NCBI RefSeq assembly: GCF_003076135.1 | Contig: NZ_QDGZ01000010.1 | Coordinates: 89,275 to 153,274 of the forward strand | Reading direction: 5' to 3' | Source: Nocardioides gansuensis | GTDB taxonomy: Bacteria; Actinomycetota; Actinomycetes; Propionibacteriales; Nocardioidaceae | Length of the DNA: 64,000 bases | Shown here: positions 50,617 through 59,057 of the stretch, piece after piece | Layout of the letters: each line of letters starts with the position of its first letter | Position numbering within the stretch: the stretch's first letter is position 1 | Notes under the pieces: model-generated | Told to the model about the DNA's origin: nothing | The model's input: only the letters and a program-made list of their open reading frames with translations | The model's database searches: none | Position numbers and translations under genes: made by a program

Positions 50617-50758
50617 GTCACGCTCCCTGCTCCTTCGTTTGCTGAACAGGCCTTATCGACCTGCCACATAGACCATCGGCACCTGCGCTCCTCCCCTTTA
50701 GGCTGCACGTGGAAGTGACCTACCGGGGTACTCGCCCTCTGTCTGCGGCCACGAGAGA

Positions 50759-50836
50759 CTGTCCGGAGACGGCCACGCAGCTGCCCGGTGGCGACATGAG
50801 AACTGCCCGCTGACGGTCATGGGATCTGCCCGACAC
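50759..50836. repeat. 22-bp degenerate tandem repeats, IS21-like end
   Basis: CTGTCCG at 50759 and CTGCCCG at 50781, 50803 and 50826 recur every 22-23 bp, with partial conservation of (A/G)CGG(C/T)CA(C/T)G in between. Several IS21-family elements carry such short multiple repeats at their termini as transposase binding sites. No IstA/IstB genes are adjacent, so this would be a solo end. Confidence 0.55.
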
Positions 50837-50940
50837 GACGTCTTCGGCCTCGCCGCGGTCCGCGGTTGAGGCCCCTTCCCCGAGAAGGGGGTCCAGGGGC
50901 GCATCTGCTTGCGCAGCGCCTGACGGGGGTGTTTGCGGTG

Positions 50941-50972
50941 TTGACCGCAGTGAAGAAAACCACTGCAGCCTT
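50941..50972 (-). repeat. Dispersed repeat, short copy C
   Basis: TTGACCGCAGTGAAGAAAAC followed by CACTGCAGCCTTG matches the left core of copies A and B at most positions. The rest of the repeat is not recognisable here. Confidence 0.5.
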
Positions 50973-50999
50973 GATCTGGGCAGATGCGTTTCCTGTGCG

Positions 51000-51612
51000 T
51001 CATCCGCGCCGAGCGTCGGCGTTCATGCCTGGCCGGCGGACGGGTCTCGTCATCGTCTCACGACGCGCTCGTTCCGCTTCCGCATCAAGCACTCCAGACG
51101 TGAGGGTCTCGGCTGGAAGCACGTGTCGACGGCGGGTTCATCGCCCATCTCGGCACCGAGACAGCCGTACGCCGCAGTTCCCGGGGTTCGCCGCCCGACT
51201 CGATCCGGGGAGCGCACCGCCTGCATCTCCTTGCGCCCCATCGGGGTGCGGCGGGTCAGCAGGTGCAGCCAGACGAAGACAATGATCGGCAGCACCTCAC
51301 GGATCATCGGGGAGTTCCAGTCGAGAGGGACCAGTCCGTGGTCGGGACCGACCAAGAACGTCGGGCGCGCGGCGGCCACCTCGTAAGCGATGTCGCACTT
51401 CGTGTGGGAGGCGCCGACCTCCAACGTCGGCCCAGGAGCCAGCTCGAAGGGTCGGCGGTACGCCGTGGAGTGCCCCTGCTGGATGCGCACCATGATCAAT
51501 GCACGTCTAGCCCGGGCCAGCCATGGCGTTCCAGAGGTGGCCTCGTGGCGATGAATGAGTTGACGACCACGGATGGGACAGACGCCGCCGGATCGCTCCC
51601 ACAGCAAGGCAA
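51000..51612. other. Interval with one long but doubtful minus-strand frame
   Basis: A minus-strand frame (51607-51050) contains TLEVGASHTKCDIAYEVAAA and a hydrophobic stretch REVLPIIVFVWLHLLTRRTP, but no ribosome-binding site, poor ends and no family. I do not call it a gene. Confidence 0.45.
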
Positions 51613-52023
51613 CTACTGCTCCGGCAGCGCGTCAGGGTCTTCCTGCTCCTCGGCCCGGAGTGCCTGCTCGCGAATCCGGGTGCCAACCACCCGGGTGAAA
51701 ACGACGCTGATCGCAAGGGCCGCTATCACCACACCCCCTGCGATGGTCCCCATCACCGCCAGGCCCTCGGGGCTCTTCAAGACGAGCCCGCTCAGGTAGA
51801 GAACCAGCCCGACGCTCAAGAGCAAGAAGCCGATCCGTTTCTCCGCCATCAGCTGGGCGTGTGTGGAGAGCGCGTCGGGTTCCCCCACCGCGGCGCCCTC
51901 TTCCCCAATATCCTCGCGCAGCTCCACGATCGACTCGGCGTTGTGGGCGTGCGCAAGGACACCCGCGCCTACCAGGTCCAACGCCACGCCGCTGACCAGG
52001 AGCACCTCGGTGACCACAGCCAC
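51613..52023 (-). CDS. Membrane protein of unknown function, three hydrophobic helices
   Basis: 136-residue integral membrane protein. Helix 1 is LLVSGVALDLVGAGVLAHAH, then an acidic loop with two E-rich turns (ESIVELREDIGEEGAAVGEP), helix 2 GFLLLSVGLVLYLSGLVL, helix 3 VMGTIAGGVVIAALAISVVF, and a charged C-terminus REQALRAEEQEDPDALPEQ. Short helical hairpins of this kind occur widely in actinobacteria without known role. No partner genes. Confidence 0.7.
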   Translation of the reverse strand: MAVVTEVLLVSGVALDLVGAGVLAHAHNAESIVELREDIGEEGAAVGEPDALSTHAQLMAEKRIGFLLLSVGLVLYLSGLVLKSPEGLAVMGTIAGGVVIAALAISVVFTRVVGTRIREQALRAEEQEDPDALPEQ

Positions 52024-52395
52024 AACGCCTCCTCTTCGTCGGTCGGTGCGAATGACCCTCGCAGTCTCTCAACCTTCAGCTGTGTCCGCCACGGCCTTCG
52101 AGCCTTCCGAGCGGGGCGTGGAGCGTGATCGGGTGGTTGGCAGTGCCCCCGCGTACCGACCCGCTGCCGCCTACCAGCGTCATCCCGCCCCGCGCCCCGT
52201 CAGGGTCAGCCAACGACGGCCCGCTCCACAGCATGAGCGTGGAGACGCCGTCTAGACCCCCGTGGGGCCTGTCCCCGACGTGCGTCATTACGCCGCCAGC
52301 GGACCTAGGTGTGATGTCCAGGGAGGTCGCGCCTGACGAGCTTGGGTGTGACCTCTTCAGGGGTGCGAGCAGCCCCTCGCACGTATTGTCTTCGC
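52024..52395. other. Intergenic interval with divergent promoters
   Basis: No gene is seen. It separates the two divergent membrane-protein genes; TATTGT at 52384-52389 is a likely -10 box for the right-hand gene, 6 nt before its ATG. Confidence 0.5.
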
Positions 52396-52773
52396 ATGGC
52401 GGAACGGATCGGTGGCGAGCAGCCTGACGGTGATGGTCTCGACCGACAGGACATCGAGTCGGTTCTTGAGGCACGTCGTGAGCTGGGTTCGGACTACGAG
52501 CCCGCGCTCGTGGATGGGTTCATCGAGAGAATCGAGCGCGCGATCGAGGCCAGGGTGGATGCGCGATTGGTACACGATCGTCGATACGAGACCAGCCGAG
52601 GGCAAGGACAAAGGCAGCAACTAGTCCTGGGCATTGTTTCGCTTGGCGCCGGGATCCCGATCACCGCGATCGCAGGTGCCGTTGGAGATGGCTTGCCCGG
52701 CATTTTCGTGGCGTGGGCCGGGATCGCGTCAGTCAATGTGGCCCACGCCTTGTCAGGACGTAACCGACGCTGA
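52396..52773 (+). CDS. Small membrane protein with helical N-terminus
   Basis: 125-residue protein. The N-terminal 75 residues are charged and helical (DIESVLEARRELGSDYEPAL with VDGFIERIERAIEARVDARL), followed by two hydrophobic stretches (LVLGIVSLGAGIPITAIAGA and GIFVAWAGIASVNVAHAL). The YEPALV and FIERIE segments resemble a conserved actinobacterial small membrane protein family, unnamed to my knowledge. Leaderless start: TATTGT ends 6 nt before ATG. Confidence 0.72.
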   Translation: MAERIGGEQPDGDGLDRQDIESVLEARRELGSDYEPALVDGFIERIERAIEARVDARLVHDRRYETSRGQGQRQQLVLGIVSLGAGIPITAIAGAVGDGLPGIFVAWAGIASVNVAHALSGRNRR

Positions 52774-52852
52774 CCCGCGTCGGTCGACCCTTGCGGAGGA
52801 GTCTCGCAGCCGCGAGCCTTGCATTGATCGCCGCTGGGCGGTCCCCTGTTCG

Positions 52853-53281
52853 TCAGGTGTTCGTGTCGGCCGGGTGGGCAGTTGGGTTGGCTTCCTGGAT
52901 TTCGCGCCGCAGTTGCAAGCGCTGCTGTGCGGCCGACAGGAAGGCCATACACGGGGCGTCGGTTCCTGCGTGCTTATCGCGTAGGTGAAAGACCCATCGG
53001 TCCATCGCCGCAATGAAGCCGTTGTCGCCGCCGGGCCGATAGGCCGACCAGTTGCGGTGGCTCCTGACGACGCACACGGAGCACCTGATCTTGTAGATGA
53101 ACTGCTCGTGCCCATCCAGATCGATCTTCACCTTCGCCAAGGGGCCAGCCTTTGAGGCGGCCGGCGTTGAGATCGGAAGCACCCACGGTGAAGGCAGCAC
53201 CTTCGAGCCGAGGAGGATCCCGAGGGTCACGCCGGCTGAGAACATGCCGCAGTGATGACCCGCCTTGACCAACCGGATCAC
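52853..53281 (-). CDS. Hypothetical protein with C2H2-like cluster
   Basis: 142-residue protein, possibly with an N-terminal hydrophobic segment (GMFSAGVTLGILLGSKVLP). The middle reads KVKIDLDGHEQFIYKIRCSV then CVVRSHRNW, and further VFHLRDKHAGTDAPC, so a CxxC...H...H set (RCSVC and HLRDKH) could bind zinc. The last 40 residues are a coiled-coil-like tail. Codon use is acceptable. Not recognised; the start is uncertain. Confidence 0.5.
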   Translation of the reverse strand: MIRLVKAGHHCGMFSAGVTLGILLGSKVLPSPWVLPISTPAASKAGPLAKVKIDLDGHEQFIYKIRCSVCVVRSHRNWSAYRPGGDNGFIAAMDRWVFHLRDKHAGTDAPCMAFLSAAQQRLQLRREIQEANPTAHPADTNT

Positions 53282-53349
53282 CGGTCTGGCAACGCTGCGG
53301 TCATGAGCTCCTACGCTCCACCGGTGCCCCCGGTCCCGCCGGTGAAGCT

Positions 53350-53726
53350 GACGCGACGGAGTGCGCGCTGTGGTGACCTCGCGACGGCGGTCGAGGAGAG
53401 ATACCGAGCTTGTCCGGACGCTGGATCAGGCGCTCCGCGTGGCGCCGGGGCTGGAGGGCCGACGACCACGGGGAGGAGCCGCCCAAGCCGTCGCGATCTG
53501 GCCCTCGGCCCGTCTCGACGAGTCACTCGGCGCGCTGCTGGCCGAGGCGTCGGATCGCGACGGGGAGGCCCAGGCCGCACTCCGGCAGGGGGCGACCTGG
53601 CGATCTACCAGAAGAAGATCAACCGAGATGAGCGCGCTGATCGGCAAGGCGGATGAGGCCGTCGCGCAGCAGAGGGAGAGGGGCAATGGCGACGCAGCCC
53701 CGAGACCCATGCCTACTGCGAGATGA
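53350..53726 (+). pseudogene. Frameshifted fragment resembling a UPF0182-type C-terminus
   Basis: Joining frames by eye gives LGALLAEASDRDGEAQAALR, then QGDLAIYQKKIN, then EMSALIGKADEAVAQQRERG before a stop, needing two frameshifts near 53588 and 53627. The alternation of acidic helices and G-D-L-x-x-Y resembles the C-terminal tail of actinobacterial UPF0182 membrane proteins, but the transmembrane part is absent. Decayed coding DNA is likely; family is tentative. Confidence 0.4.
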
Positions 53727-53743
53727 CCGTCCCCGGGCCCCGA

Positions 53744-55525
53744 TCACGCACCCGAGCCATCGGACTGGCGCGTCGCGAACCAGGCGCCCGCACCGACACC
53801 TAGGCCTGCGATCGCGGCAAGTGCCGCGATCCACCAGGGGAAGCCGCTGCCCTCGGTATCGGCGGCAGCTCTCGTCGGGGAGGCGTTGTCGACCAGCTCG
53901 CCGCGGTATCCGGGCCGAGGCTCTTCGGTGCCGAGCACATCGACGCCGAGCACGAAGGGCACGTCGACCCGTGGCACGTCGTCGTCAGCATCGACGCTGA
54001 CCACGACGAAGTAGTCGCCGGCGACGTTCGCGGCGGCGACCGCCGCATCCGTCGAGCTCCGGTTCCCGTAGGCGATGGACGCGGTCTGTGCCGCGATGAG
54101 AGCGTCGCTCCCGTCGCCGAAATCTGCGCTCCGCGGTGCGACCACCGAGGCCCGGTTTGGGCTGATGACGCTGATCTGGCCGGTCATGCGGCCATCGACC
54201 GACTCCGGGAAACGCGCCGCGGTGCTGAGGCGCTGACCCCAGCCGACGGGAACGCGGAAGATCCGCGTCTCGCCGGGTACGATCGCGGTCGCGTGGGTGC
54301 CGATGGCCAGTTGCGGGGCGAGGCCGAAGGCGGGCGCGCCGATCTGGAGATCGCCGTTGGGCGACGACAGCTCCAGCTGGGGCAGGTCGCCGTCCGGCCG
54401 GGCCGCCGTCAGGGGCTCGTCCGGGGCCGGGGCCTCCTCAGCGGCGTAGATCTCCACTGGGGCGGCCGGCAGGTCATGGTCGCCGGTGCGTCGGACCACG
54501 AAGGTGACCGTGTCCGCGACGAGACACTCCTCGTCGGGTTTGGTCAGAGTGGGAACGGGCGCATACGCCGACAGCACCGCCTCGGTGCCGCCCTCCCCGG
54601 CGTCCTCGCCGCCGCCGCACGCCTTGTCGCCGACGAACGCTTCGATCTGCAGGCCGTCGCTGCTTACCGGAGCGTCGCGGTCCCGACGGACGCGAAGCGA
54701 CGCGTGGAGATGGAGCGTCGACGTCGCCAGGACGCGCTCGAACGTGTACCACCGCTCGTCGTTGTCGGATCCGGGAGCGCCGATGGTGTCGAACCACGTG
54801 CCGGAGCGGACCTCCGTGGCCTGGTGACGGTCATCGCCGCCGGCGACCGCGCTGCCGCCGCCCAAGTAGATCTGCGTGGCACGGCTGACCGCCGTGCCGA
54901 GCGCCGTCTTCAGCTGGTCGGCGCCGTGGGCGTCGCGGTAGGTGCCGCCGCCCGCGTCGGCGATGCGCATGAGGGTACGGCGGTTCGTGCCGGCGACGTC
55001 GACGCCGACGACGTGCACCCGGAGATCGGGATCGCCCTGGGTGACCCGCGCCGCCGCCGCGTAAGGGTCGACATCGCACGTGGGCGCCGCGTGCGCCACG
55101 AGGATGATCGCGCGCGGCCCCGTGGGCCCGAGCTCGTCTCGCGCCTGCTCCAGCGCGGGTCCGATCGGGCTGGCGCCCCGCGAGGGCGGCAGGGTCAGCG
55201 CCGTGCCGAGCTGCTTCTGGTTGCCGACCTTCGGCTCGACGAGGACACGGGAGTCGTCGCAGTCTCGCGCGGCGTCCTGGGAACGGCTGGAGCCGTAGAC
55301 CTGGACGCCCACCTCCTCACGGGGGCCGAGGGTCGCTGCTGCGGCGCGGAGCGCATGATGCGCAGCCCCCATGCGCGTCACGGCTCCGTCGGTCGTCTCG
55401 AACATCGACGCGGAGGCGTCGACCACGACCATCACCTTGGTGGAGTGGTCGCCGTCCGCCTGGGCCGCCGGAAGGCCGGCGAGGGCCGCAAGGACGAGGA
55501 GCGCAAGAGCAAACAGTCGACGCAT
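53744..55525 (-). CDS. Surface protein with VWA domain and C-terminal membrane anchor
   Basis: 593-residue exported protein. Signal peptide LFALALLVLAALAGLPAAQA. VWA domain at about residues 30-215: metal-ion-dependent adhesion site D36-A-S38-A-S40, then later conserved T and D positions (SRGASPIGPALEQARDELGP, HVVGVDVAGTNRRTLMRIAD). Residues 230-545 are beta-rich with a cysteine in the GDKACGGGED insert and DEECLVADTVTFVV. The C-terminal helix IAALAAIAGLGVGAGAWFAT anchors it. Likely Mg2+-dependent ligand binding outside the cell. Divergent from HupE. Confidence 0.88.
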   Translation of the reverse strand: MRRLFALALLVLAALAGLPAAQADGDHSTKVMVVVDASASMFETTDGAVTRMGAAHHALRAAAATLGPREEVGVQVYGSSRSQDAARDCDDSRVLVEPKVGNQKQLGTALTLPPSRGASPIGPALEQARDELGPTGPRAIILVAHAAPTCDVDPYAAAARVTQGDPDLRVHVVGVDVAGTNRRTLMRIADAGGGTYRDAHGADQLKTALGTAVSRATQIYLGGGSAVAGGDDRHQATEVRSGTWFDTIGAPGSDNDERWYTFERVLATSTLHLHASLRVRRDRDAPVSSDGLQIEAFVGDKACGGGEDAGEGGTEAVLSAYAPVPTLTKPDEECLVADTVTFVVRRTGDHDLPAAPVEIYAAEEAPAPDEPLTAARPDGDLPQLELSSPNGDLQIGAPAFGLAPQLAIGTHATAIVPGETRIFRVPVGWGQRLSTAARFPESVDGRMTGQISVISPNRASVVAPRSADFGDGSDALIAAQTASIAYGNRSSTDAAVAAANVAGDYFVVVSVDADDDVPRVDVPFVLGVDVLGTEEPRPGYRGELVDNASPTRAAADTEGSGFPWWIAALAAIAGLGVGAGAWFATRQSDGSGA

Positions 55526-55676
55526 GGGAACTCCCAGGAGTGGCTGGCTGGCGCGCTCACTATGGCAGGGGCGGTGTGGGCTACGCCGTGCGGGTCGATG
55601 GGCGCATTCGGCGGTCGCGCGGTGTTGGGAGAATGGTCACTCGGCGGCAAGGTGCCGGCGCTAGCGTGCGGCCGCG

Positions 55677-56897
55677 ATGCGTACTCTCGTGAAGGTTTTC
55701 GCCGTAGCCGCCTTTGTCCTCACGCTCCACCCGTCCGCGGCGAGTGCGCACCCGATGGACTTCAGCAAGGTCCGACTCGTGCTCCAAGGTGGCACTGTCA
55801 AGGGCACCACGGAGATCGCCGTCCCGGCGCTGCAGCAGGTGCTGGGCGCCGACTTCACTGCCGCCGACCACGACGTGCTGGCGTCGTACCTGCGCGAGCA
55901 CATCGCTGCGAGCGCCGACGCTGGCGCGTGGCCGCTGACCATCGGTGCGATGACCACCCGCGAGGCCGACGGCATGACCTGGGTCACGACGGCCTTCGCG
56001 TTCGATGCGGGCTCCGCTGGCGCCGCCGACTTCCTGTTCGAGTACGACGCCGTGATCGAGGCGGTCGCCAAGCACGAGGCGCAGGTCGTGGTGACCGACG
56101 GCTCCGGCGACACGGTGGTGAGGGGCGTGCTCACCGACATGATCCCCGCCGTCACCATTCATCCCCAAGCCGAGACCGGCCTCGGCGACATGGTCGGGCA
56201 GGGCTTTCGCCACGTGCAAGACGGTGCAGACCATCTCCTGTTCCTGATGACGCTGTTGATCCCCGCGCCGTTGATCGCCGTGGGTCGCCGGTGGGCAGGC
56301 CGACGCGCCCTCCGGGGATCGCTGTGGGCAGTGCTGCGAGTGGCCACGGCCTTCACGATCGGGCACTCGCTCACGCTGATCGCCGCCGCCATGCAGTGGG
56401 TCGAGGTTGCTTCGGGCCCGATCGAGGTGCTGATCGCGATCTCGGTCGGCGTCGCCGCAGTCCATGTGATTCGCCCATTGGTGCGCGGCGGCGAGGACGT
56501 CATCGCAGCCGGGTTCGGTCTGGTGCACGGGCTTGCGTTCGCCGGGATCCTTGCGGAGCTGGGGCTCGACGGGTCGGCGTCGTGGCCGGCGCTGCTGAGC
56601 TTCAACCTCGGCATCGAACTGGCGCAGTTGACGGTGATCGCGCTGGTCTTCCCGTCGTTGTACGCGATCTCGACGACCCGGTGGTACACGGCGGTCCGGG
56701 TCGTCGGTGCGGCGTGTGTCCTGGTCGCCGCGATCGGGTGGGCGCTCGACCGGTTGGGGGTGCATGCGAACCCGCTGGCGCCGGTCGAGGACGCCGCCGT
56801 GACGCACTCGTGGGTCGTCGTGGTCGCACTGGCGGCGCTGGCCGTCGTCGCGGTCGGTCGCGAGCGCGTCGCGGCCGAGCCCGTCCCCGTTTCCTGA
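55677..56897 (+). CDS. HupE/UreJ family membrane protein
   Basis: 406-residue protein. After a signal-like helix (VKVFAVAAFVLTLHPSAASA), residues 25-170 form an extracytoplasmic domain, then a HupE/UreJ core starts at GFRHVQDGADHLLFLMTLLI, whose H-x-x-x-G-x-D-H motif is the expected nickel/cobalt ligand set; AFTIGHSLTLIAAAMQ and FGLVHGLAFAGILAELGL add more histidines. About seven membrane helices. HupE proteins move Ni2+ or Co2+; here a large N-terminal domain is added, typical of the actinobacterial/cyanobacterial group. Leaderless or nearly so: TAGCGT ends 9 nt before the ATG. Confidence 0.88.
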   Translation: MRTLVKVFAVAAFVLTLHPSAASAHPMDFSKVRLVLQGGTVKGTTEIAVPALQQVLGADFTAADHDVLASYLREHIAASADAGAWPLTIGAMTTREADGMTWVTTAFAFDAGSAGAADFLFEYDAVIEAVAKHEAQVVVTDGSGDTVVRGVLTDMIPAVTIHPQAETGLGDMVGQGFRHVQDGADHLLFLMTLLIPAPLIAVGRRWAGRRALRGSLWAVLRVATAFTIGHSLTLIAAAMQWVEVASGPIEVLIAISVGVAAVHVIRPLVRGGEDVIAAGFGLVHGLAFAGILAELGLDGSASWPALLSFNLGIELAQLTVIALVFPSLYAISTTRWYTAVRVVGAACVLVAAIGWALDRLGVHANPLAPVEDAAVTHSWVVVVALAALAVVAVGRERVAAEPVPVS

Positions 56898-56902
56898 CGG
56901 CG

Positions 56903-56936
56903 ACTCAGGGCCCCGGTTGGATGCCGGGCCCTCAGT
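56903..56936. terminator. Hairpin terminator after hupE-like gene
   Basis: AGGGCCCCGG at 56907-56916 pairs with CCGGGCCCT at 56924-56932 (one bulged C), loop TTGGATG. It stands between the convergent hupE-like gene and the phosphatase remnant and could work in both directions. Confidence 0.6.
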
Positions 56937-56964
56937 TCTCACGGGTCGATCTGTGGCAGGTGCC

Positions 56965-57290
56965 TTAGCCGCTGTCGCGGGAGGTCTTGCCCGCCTCCGG
57001 GATGAACTCCCAGTCGTAGCTGTTGGCCATCAGCACGAGCCTGAGCACGCCGTAGGTGTCGCTGTTGCGGGCCTCACTGTTCGAGGCCACCCGTTGAACG
57101 AGGAGTGGCTGCGGCCACAGGCACCGTGGAGGGACGACCGGATGCCGCGGACGGTGTCGACCTGACCACTCGGGCTCATCGGCGCGAAGCGCTCGTAGTT
57201 GTGGTTGTGACCCTGGATCACGACGTCCGCGTGGTAGCCGTACAGCGCCTAGAACAGCGGACGGGTCGCCGTGCGCCGGACTCGACGGGT
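56965..57290 (-). pseudogene. Decayed tandem copy of the metallophosphatase C-terminus
   Basis: Read on the minus strand it gives LF-stop-ALYGYHADVVIQGHNHNYER, FAPMSPSGQVDTVRGIRSSL and, after a frameshift near 57090, ASNSEARNSDTYGVLRLVLM then NSYDWEFIPEAGKT. The intact neighbour has LFQALYDHNADVVVTGHNHN, TPSGAVDNTRGIRHFVNGAG and ARNADTYGVLKFTLHSNSYD at the same places. One in-frame TAG replaces CAG and the frame breaks once. It is a pseudogene from duplication of the phosphatase gene at 57423. Confidence 0.88.
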
Positions 57291-57368
57291 GTCGGTCCCG
57301 CTCGGGCGCGCGGTGCGCGTGATGACGATCGACCCTTGTCGTCGTGAACTTCTCGTCGCGCCACGCAA

Positions 57369-57400
57369 CTGGCCCCGGCCGCATCAGCGACCGGGGCCAG
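57369..57400 (-). terminator. Terminator of the metallophosphatase gene
   Basis: CTGGCCCCGG at 57369-57378 and CCGGGGCCAG at 57391-57400, 12-nt loop, located 22 nt past the stop of the minus-strand gene. Confidence 0.7.
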
Positions 57401-57422
57401 CGGTGGGTGAGTCAGCGACGAA

Positions 57423-58829
57423 TCAGTGACATGCGGTGGTCCCGCTGTCGGTGTACGTCTTGCCGGCCTCGGGGACGAACTCCCAGTCGTAGCTGTTCGA
57501 GTGCAGGGTGAACTTCAAGACGCCGTAGGTGTCGGCGTTGCGCGCCTGGCTGTTCGCAGCGACGGACGTGAAGTTGTAGTGGCTCGAACCACCGGCACCG
57601 TTGACGAAGTGGCGGATGCCGCGGGTGTTGTCGACCGCACCGCTCGGCGTCATCGGGGCGAACCGCTCGTAGTTGTGGTTGTGGCCGGTCACGACCACGT
57701 CGGCGTTGTGGTCGTAGAGCGCCTGGAACAGCGGCCTGACCGAGCTGTCCGGACCGTGGCTGCCCGAGGTGAACAGTGGGCTGTGCCACATCGCCAGCGT
57801 GCACGGCTTGGTGTTCGCGGCGAGGTCCTGGCGCAGCCAGGTCTCCTGCGGCGAGCCGGCGGCCATGTTGACCTCGGAGTTCAGCGAGATGATGTGCCAA
57901 TTGCCTAGGTCCTTGGAGAACCAGCCGTTGCGGTTCGGGCCAGCGAGGGCACCGAAGTAGTCGAAGTAACCCGAGGCGCCTGTGGTGTGGTACTCGTGGT
58001 TGCCCGGCGCCGGGATCGTGCGGCTCTTGAATGCGCCCCACGACGGATGGTAGTTCGTGTTGTAGTTGGACAGGGTGCCGTCCGGGTACGCGTTGTCGCC
58101 GGCGGCGAAGACCGTCGCGCTGGACGGCATGGCGCTGATCAGTGCCGCGGTGGCGTTGTCGCCCGAACCGGTGCTCGCGATGTCGCCGGCGCCGACGAGG
58201 ATCGGGTCGGTGCCCGGGGTCGGCGTCGGGGTCGGCGTCGGGGTCGGCGTGGTGCCGGTGGTGATCACGAGCTGCGGATCGAGCGAGGTCTCCCGCGAGT
58301 CGAAGTCGGCGCCGTTGCTGCTGGCCGAGGTGCCGCCGATCGAGATGACGCCGCTGGCCGGGATCTTGTCCGTGACGTCGATCTCGTACCACGTGTTGAC
58401 GGCGACCGAGCCAATGCTGCCCAGCGTGGTGCCGTCGATGGCCGGCTGGTTGTTGTACGTGACGCCAGTCTCCGACCACGTCGTGTTCGACATGAGCCGC
58501 CAGGTACCGCCACTGGTCGACTCGGCGCCGGCCGCGTTCTTGACGTGGAGGCGGAGCTTGGCGCTGGTGATGGTGCCGCTGATGCCGGTGATGTTGAACT
58601 TCAGGAAGGTCTTCTGGACCTCCGAGGCGTCGACGCCGAGGGTCGAGCTCGTGCCGTAGTTGGTGCTCGCGGCGTTGCTCTGGACGCGGGTGTCGGCGGT
58701 GGGCGTAAGGGTGACGGTGGCGGCGGAGGCACTGGACGCCGTGAGGGCGACGAGCGCGCCGGCCGCGAGGGCTGAGGCGGTAAGCGAGGCGCCGACGGTA
58801 ACGGCCAGACGCTGGATACGAGACTGCAT
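57423..58829 (-). CDS. Secreted DNRLRE-linker-metallophosphatase
   Basis: 468-residue exported enzyme. Signal peptide SLTASALAAGALVALTASSA then SA. A DNRLRE (CBM96-like) domain spans about 38-190 (PTADTRVQSNAASTNYGTSS, KTFLKFNITGISGTITSAKL, WYEIDVTDKI), then a (TP)n linker at 194-206. The phosphatase domain carries GAGDIASTGSGDN, FAAGDNAYPDGTL, APGNHEYH, AMWHSPLF and VTGHNHNYERFAP, i.e. all five metallophosphoesterase blocks. A secreted calcineurin-like phosphatase or nuclease is expected; the DNRLRE part may bind polysaccharide. A decayed copy follows downstream. Confidence 0.92.
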   Translation of the reverse strand: MQSRIQRLAVTVGASLTASALAAGALVALTASSASAATVTLTPTADTRVQSNAASTNYGTSSTLGVDASEVQKTFLKFNITGISGTITSAKLRLHVKNAAGAESTSGGTWRLMSNTTWSETGVTYNNQPAIDGTTLGSIGSVAVNTWYEIDVTDKIPASGVISIGGTSASSNGADFDSRETSLDPQLVITTGTTPTPTPTPTPTPGTDPILVGAGDIASTGSGDNATAALISAMPSSATVFAAGDNAYPDGTLSNYNTNYHPSWGAFKSRTIPAPGNHEYHTTGASGYFDYFGALAGPNRNGWFSKDLGNWHIISLNSEVNMAAGSPQETWLRQDLAANTKPCTLAMWHSPLFTSGSHGPDSSVRPLFQALYDHNADVVVTGHNHNYERFAPMTPSGAVDNTRGIRHFVNGAGGSSHYNFTSVAANSQARNADTYGVLKFTLHSNSYDWEFVPEAGKTYTDSGTTACH

Positions 58830-59057
58830 GGGGTTCCTGTCGTGAGTGCCGGAGGATTGGGGCCGAGCAGGACGCTAGGGCCGCGCAGGGATGCGATGGC
58901 CGTCTGCGCCGTGAACGTGCGGTGATGTTCCTCGCGGCGATCGGTGAACCGTTGAACCGCTGTGTGAGGTGCGCGTTCGTGCTGTTCATTCGACGGACGT
59001 CGCTCCGACAGAGCTCGGCCGTGCGCACGTTGCCGGTGGGAGACACGGTCAAGCCCC

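Larger units (their letters stand above)
50617..50999. other. Mobile-element debris interval
   Basis: Contains the IS21-like tandem repeats (50759-50836) and the third copy of the dispersed repeat core (50941-50972). No intact transposase gene in either strand. Confidence 0.55.

Noticed and set aside
51050..51607. 185-codon minus-strand frame with a hydrophobic stretch
   Set aside because: No ribosome-binding site, no family and uneven codon use; may be decayed DNA.
54293..56968. 890-codon plus-strand frame across the VWA and hupE-like genes
   Set aside because: Low-complexity Arg/Gly/Ala composition, overlaps two well-supported genes.
58195..58250. Short direct repeats (GGCGTCGGGGTC units) as a possible CRISPR or VNTR
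   Set aside because: They encode the Thr-Pro linker of the secreted phosphatase; simple codon repetition explains them.
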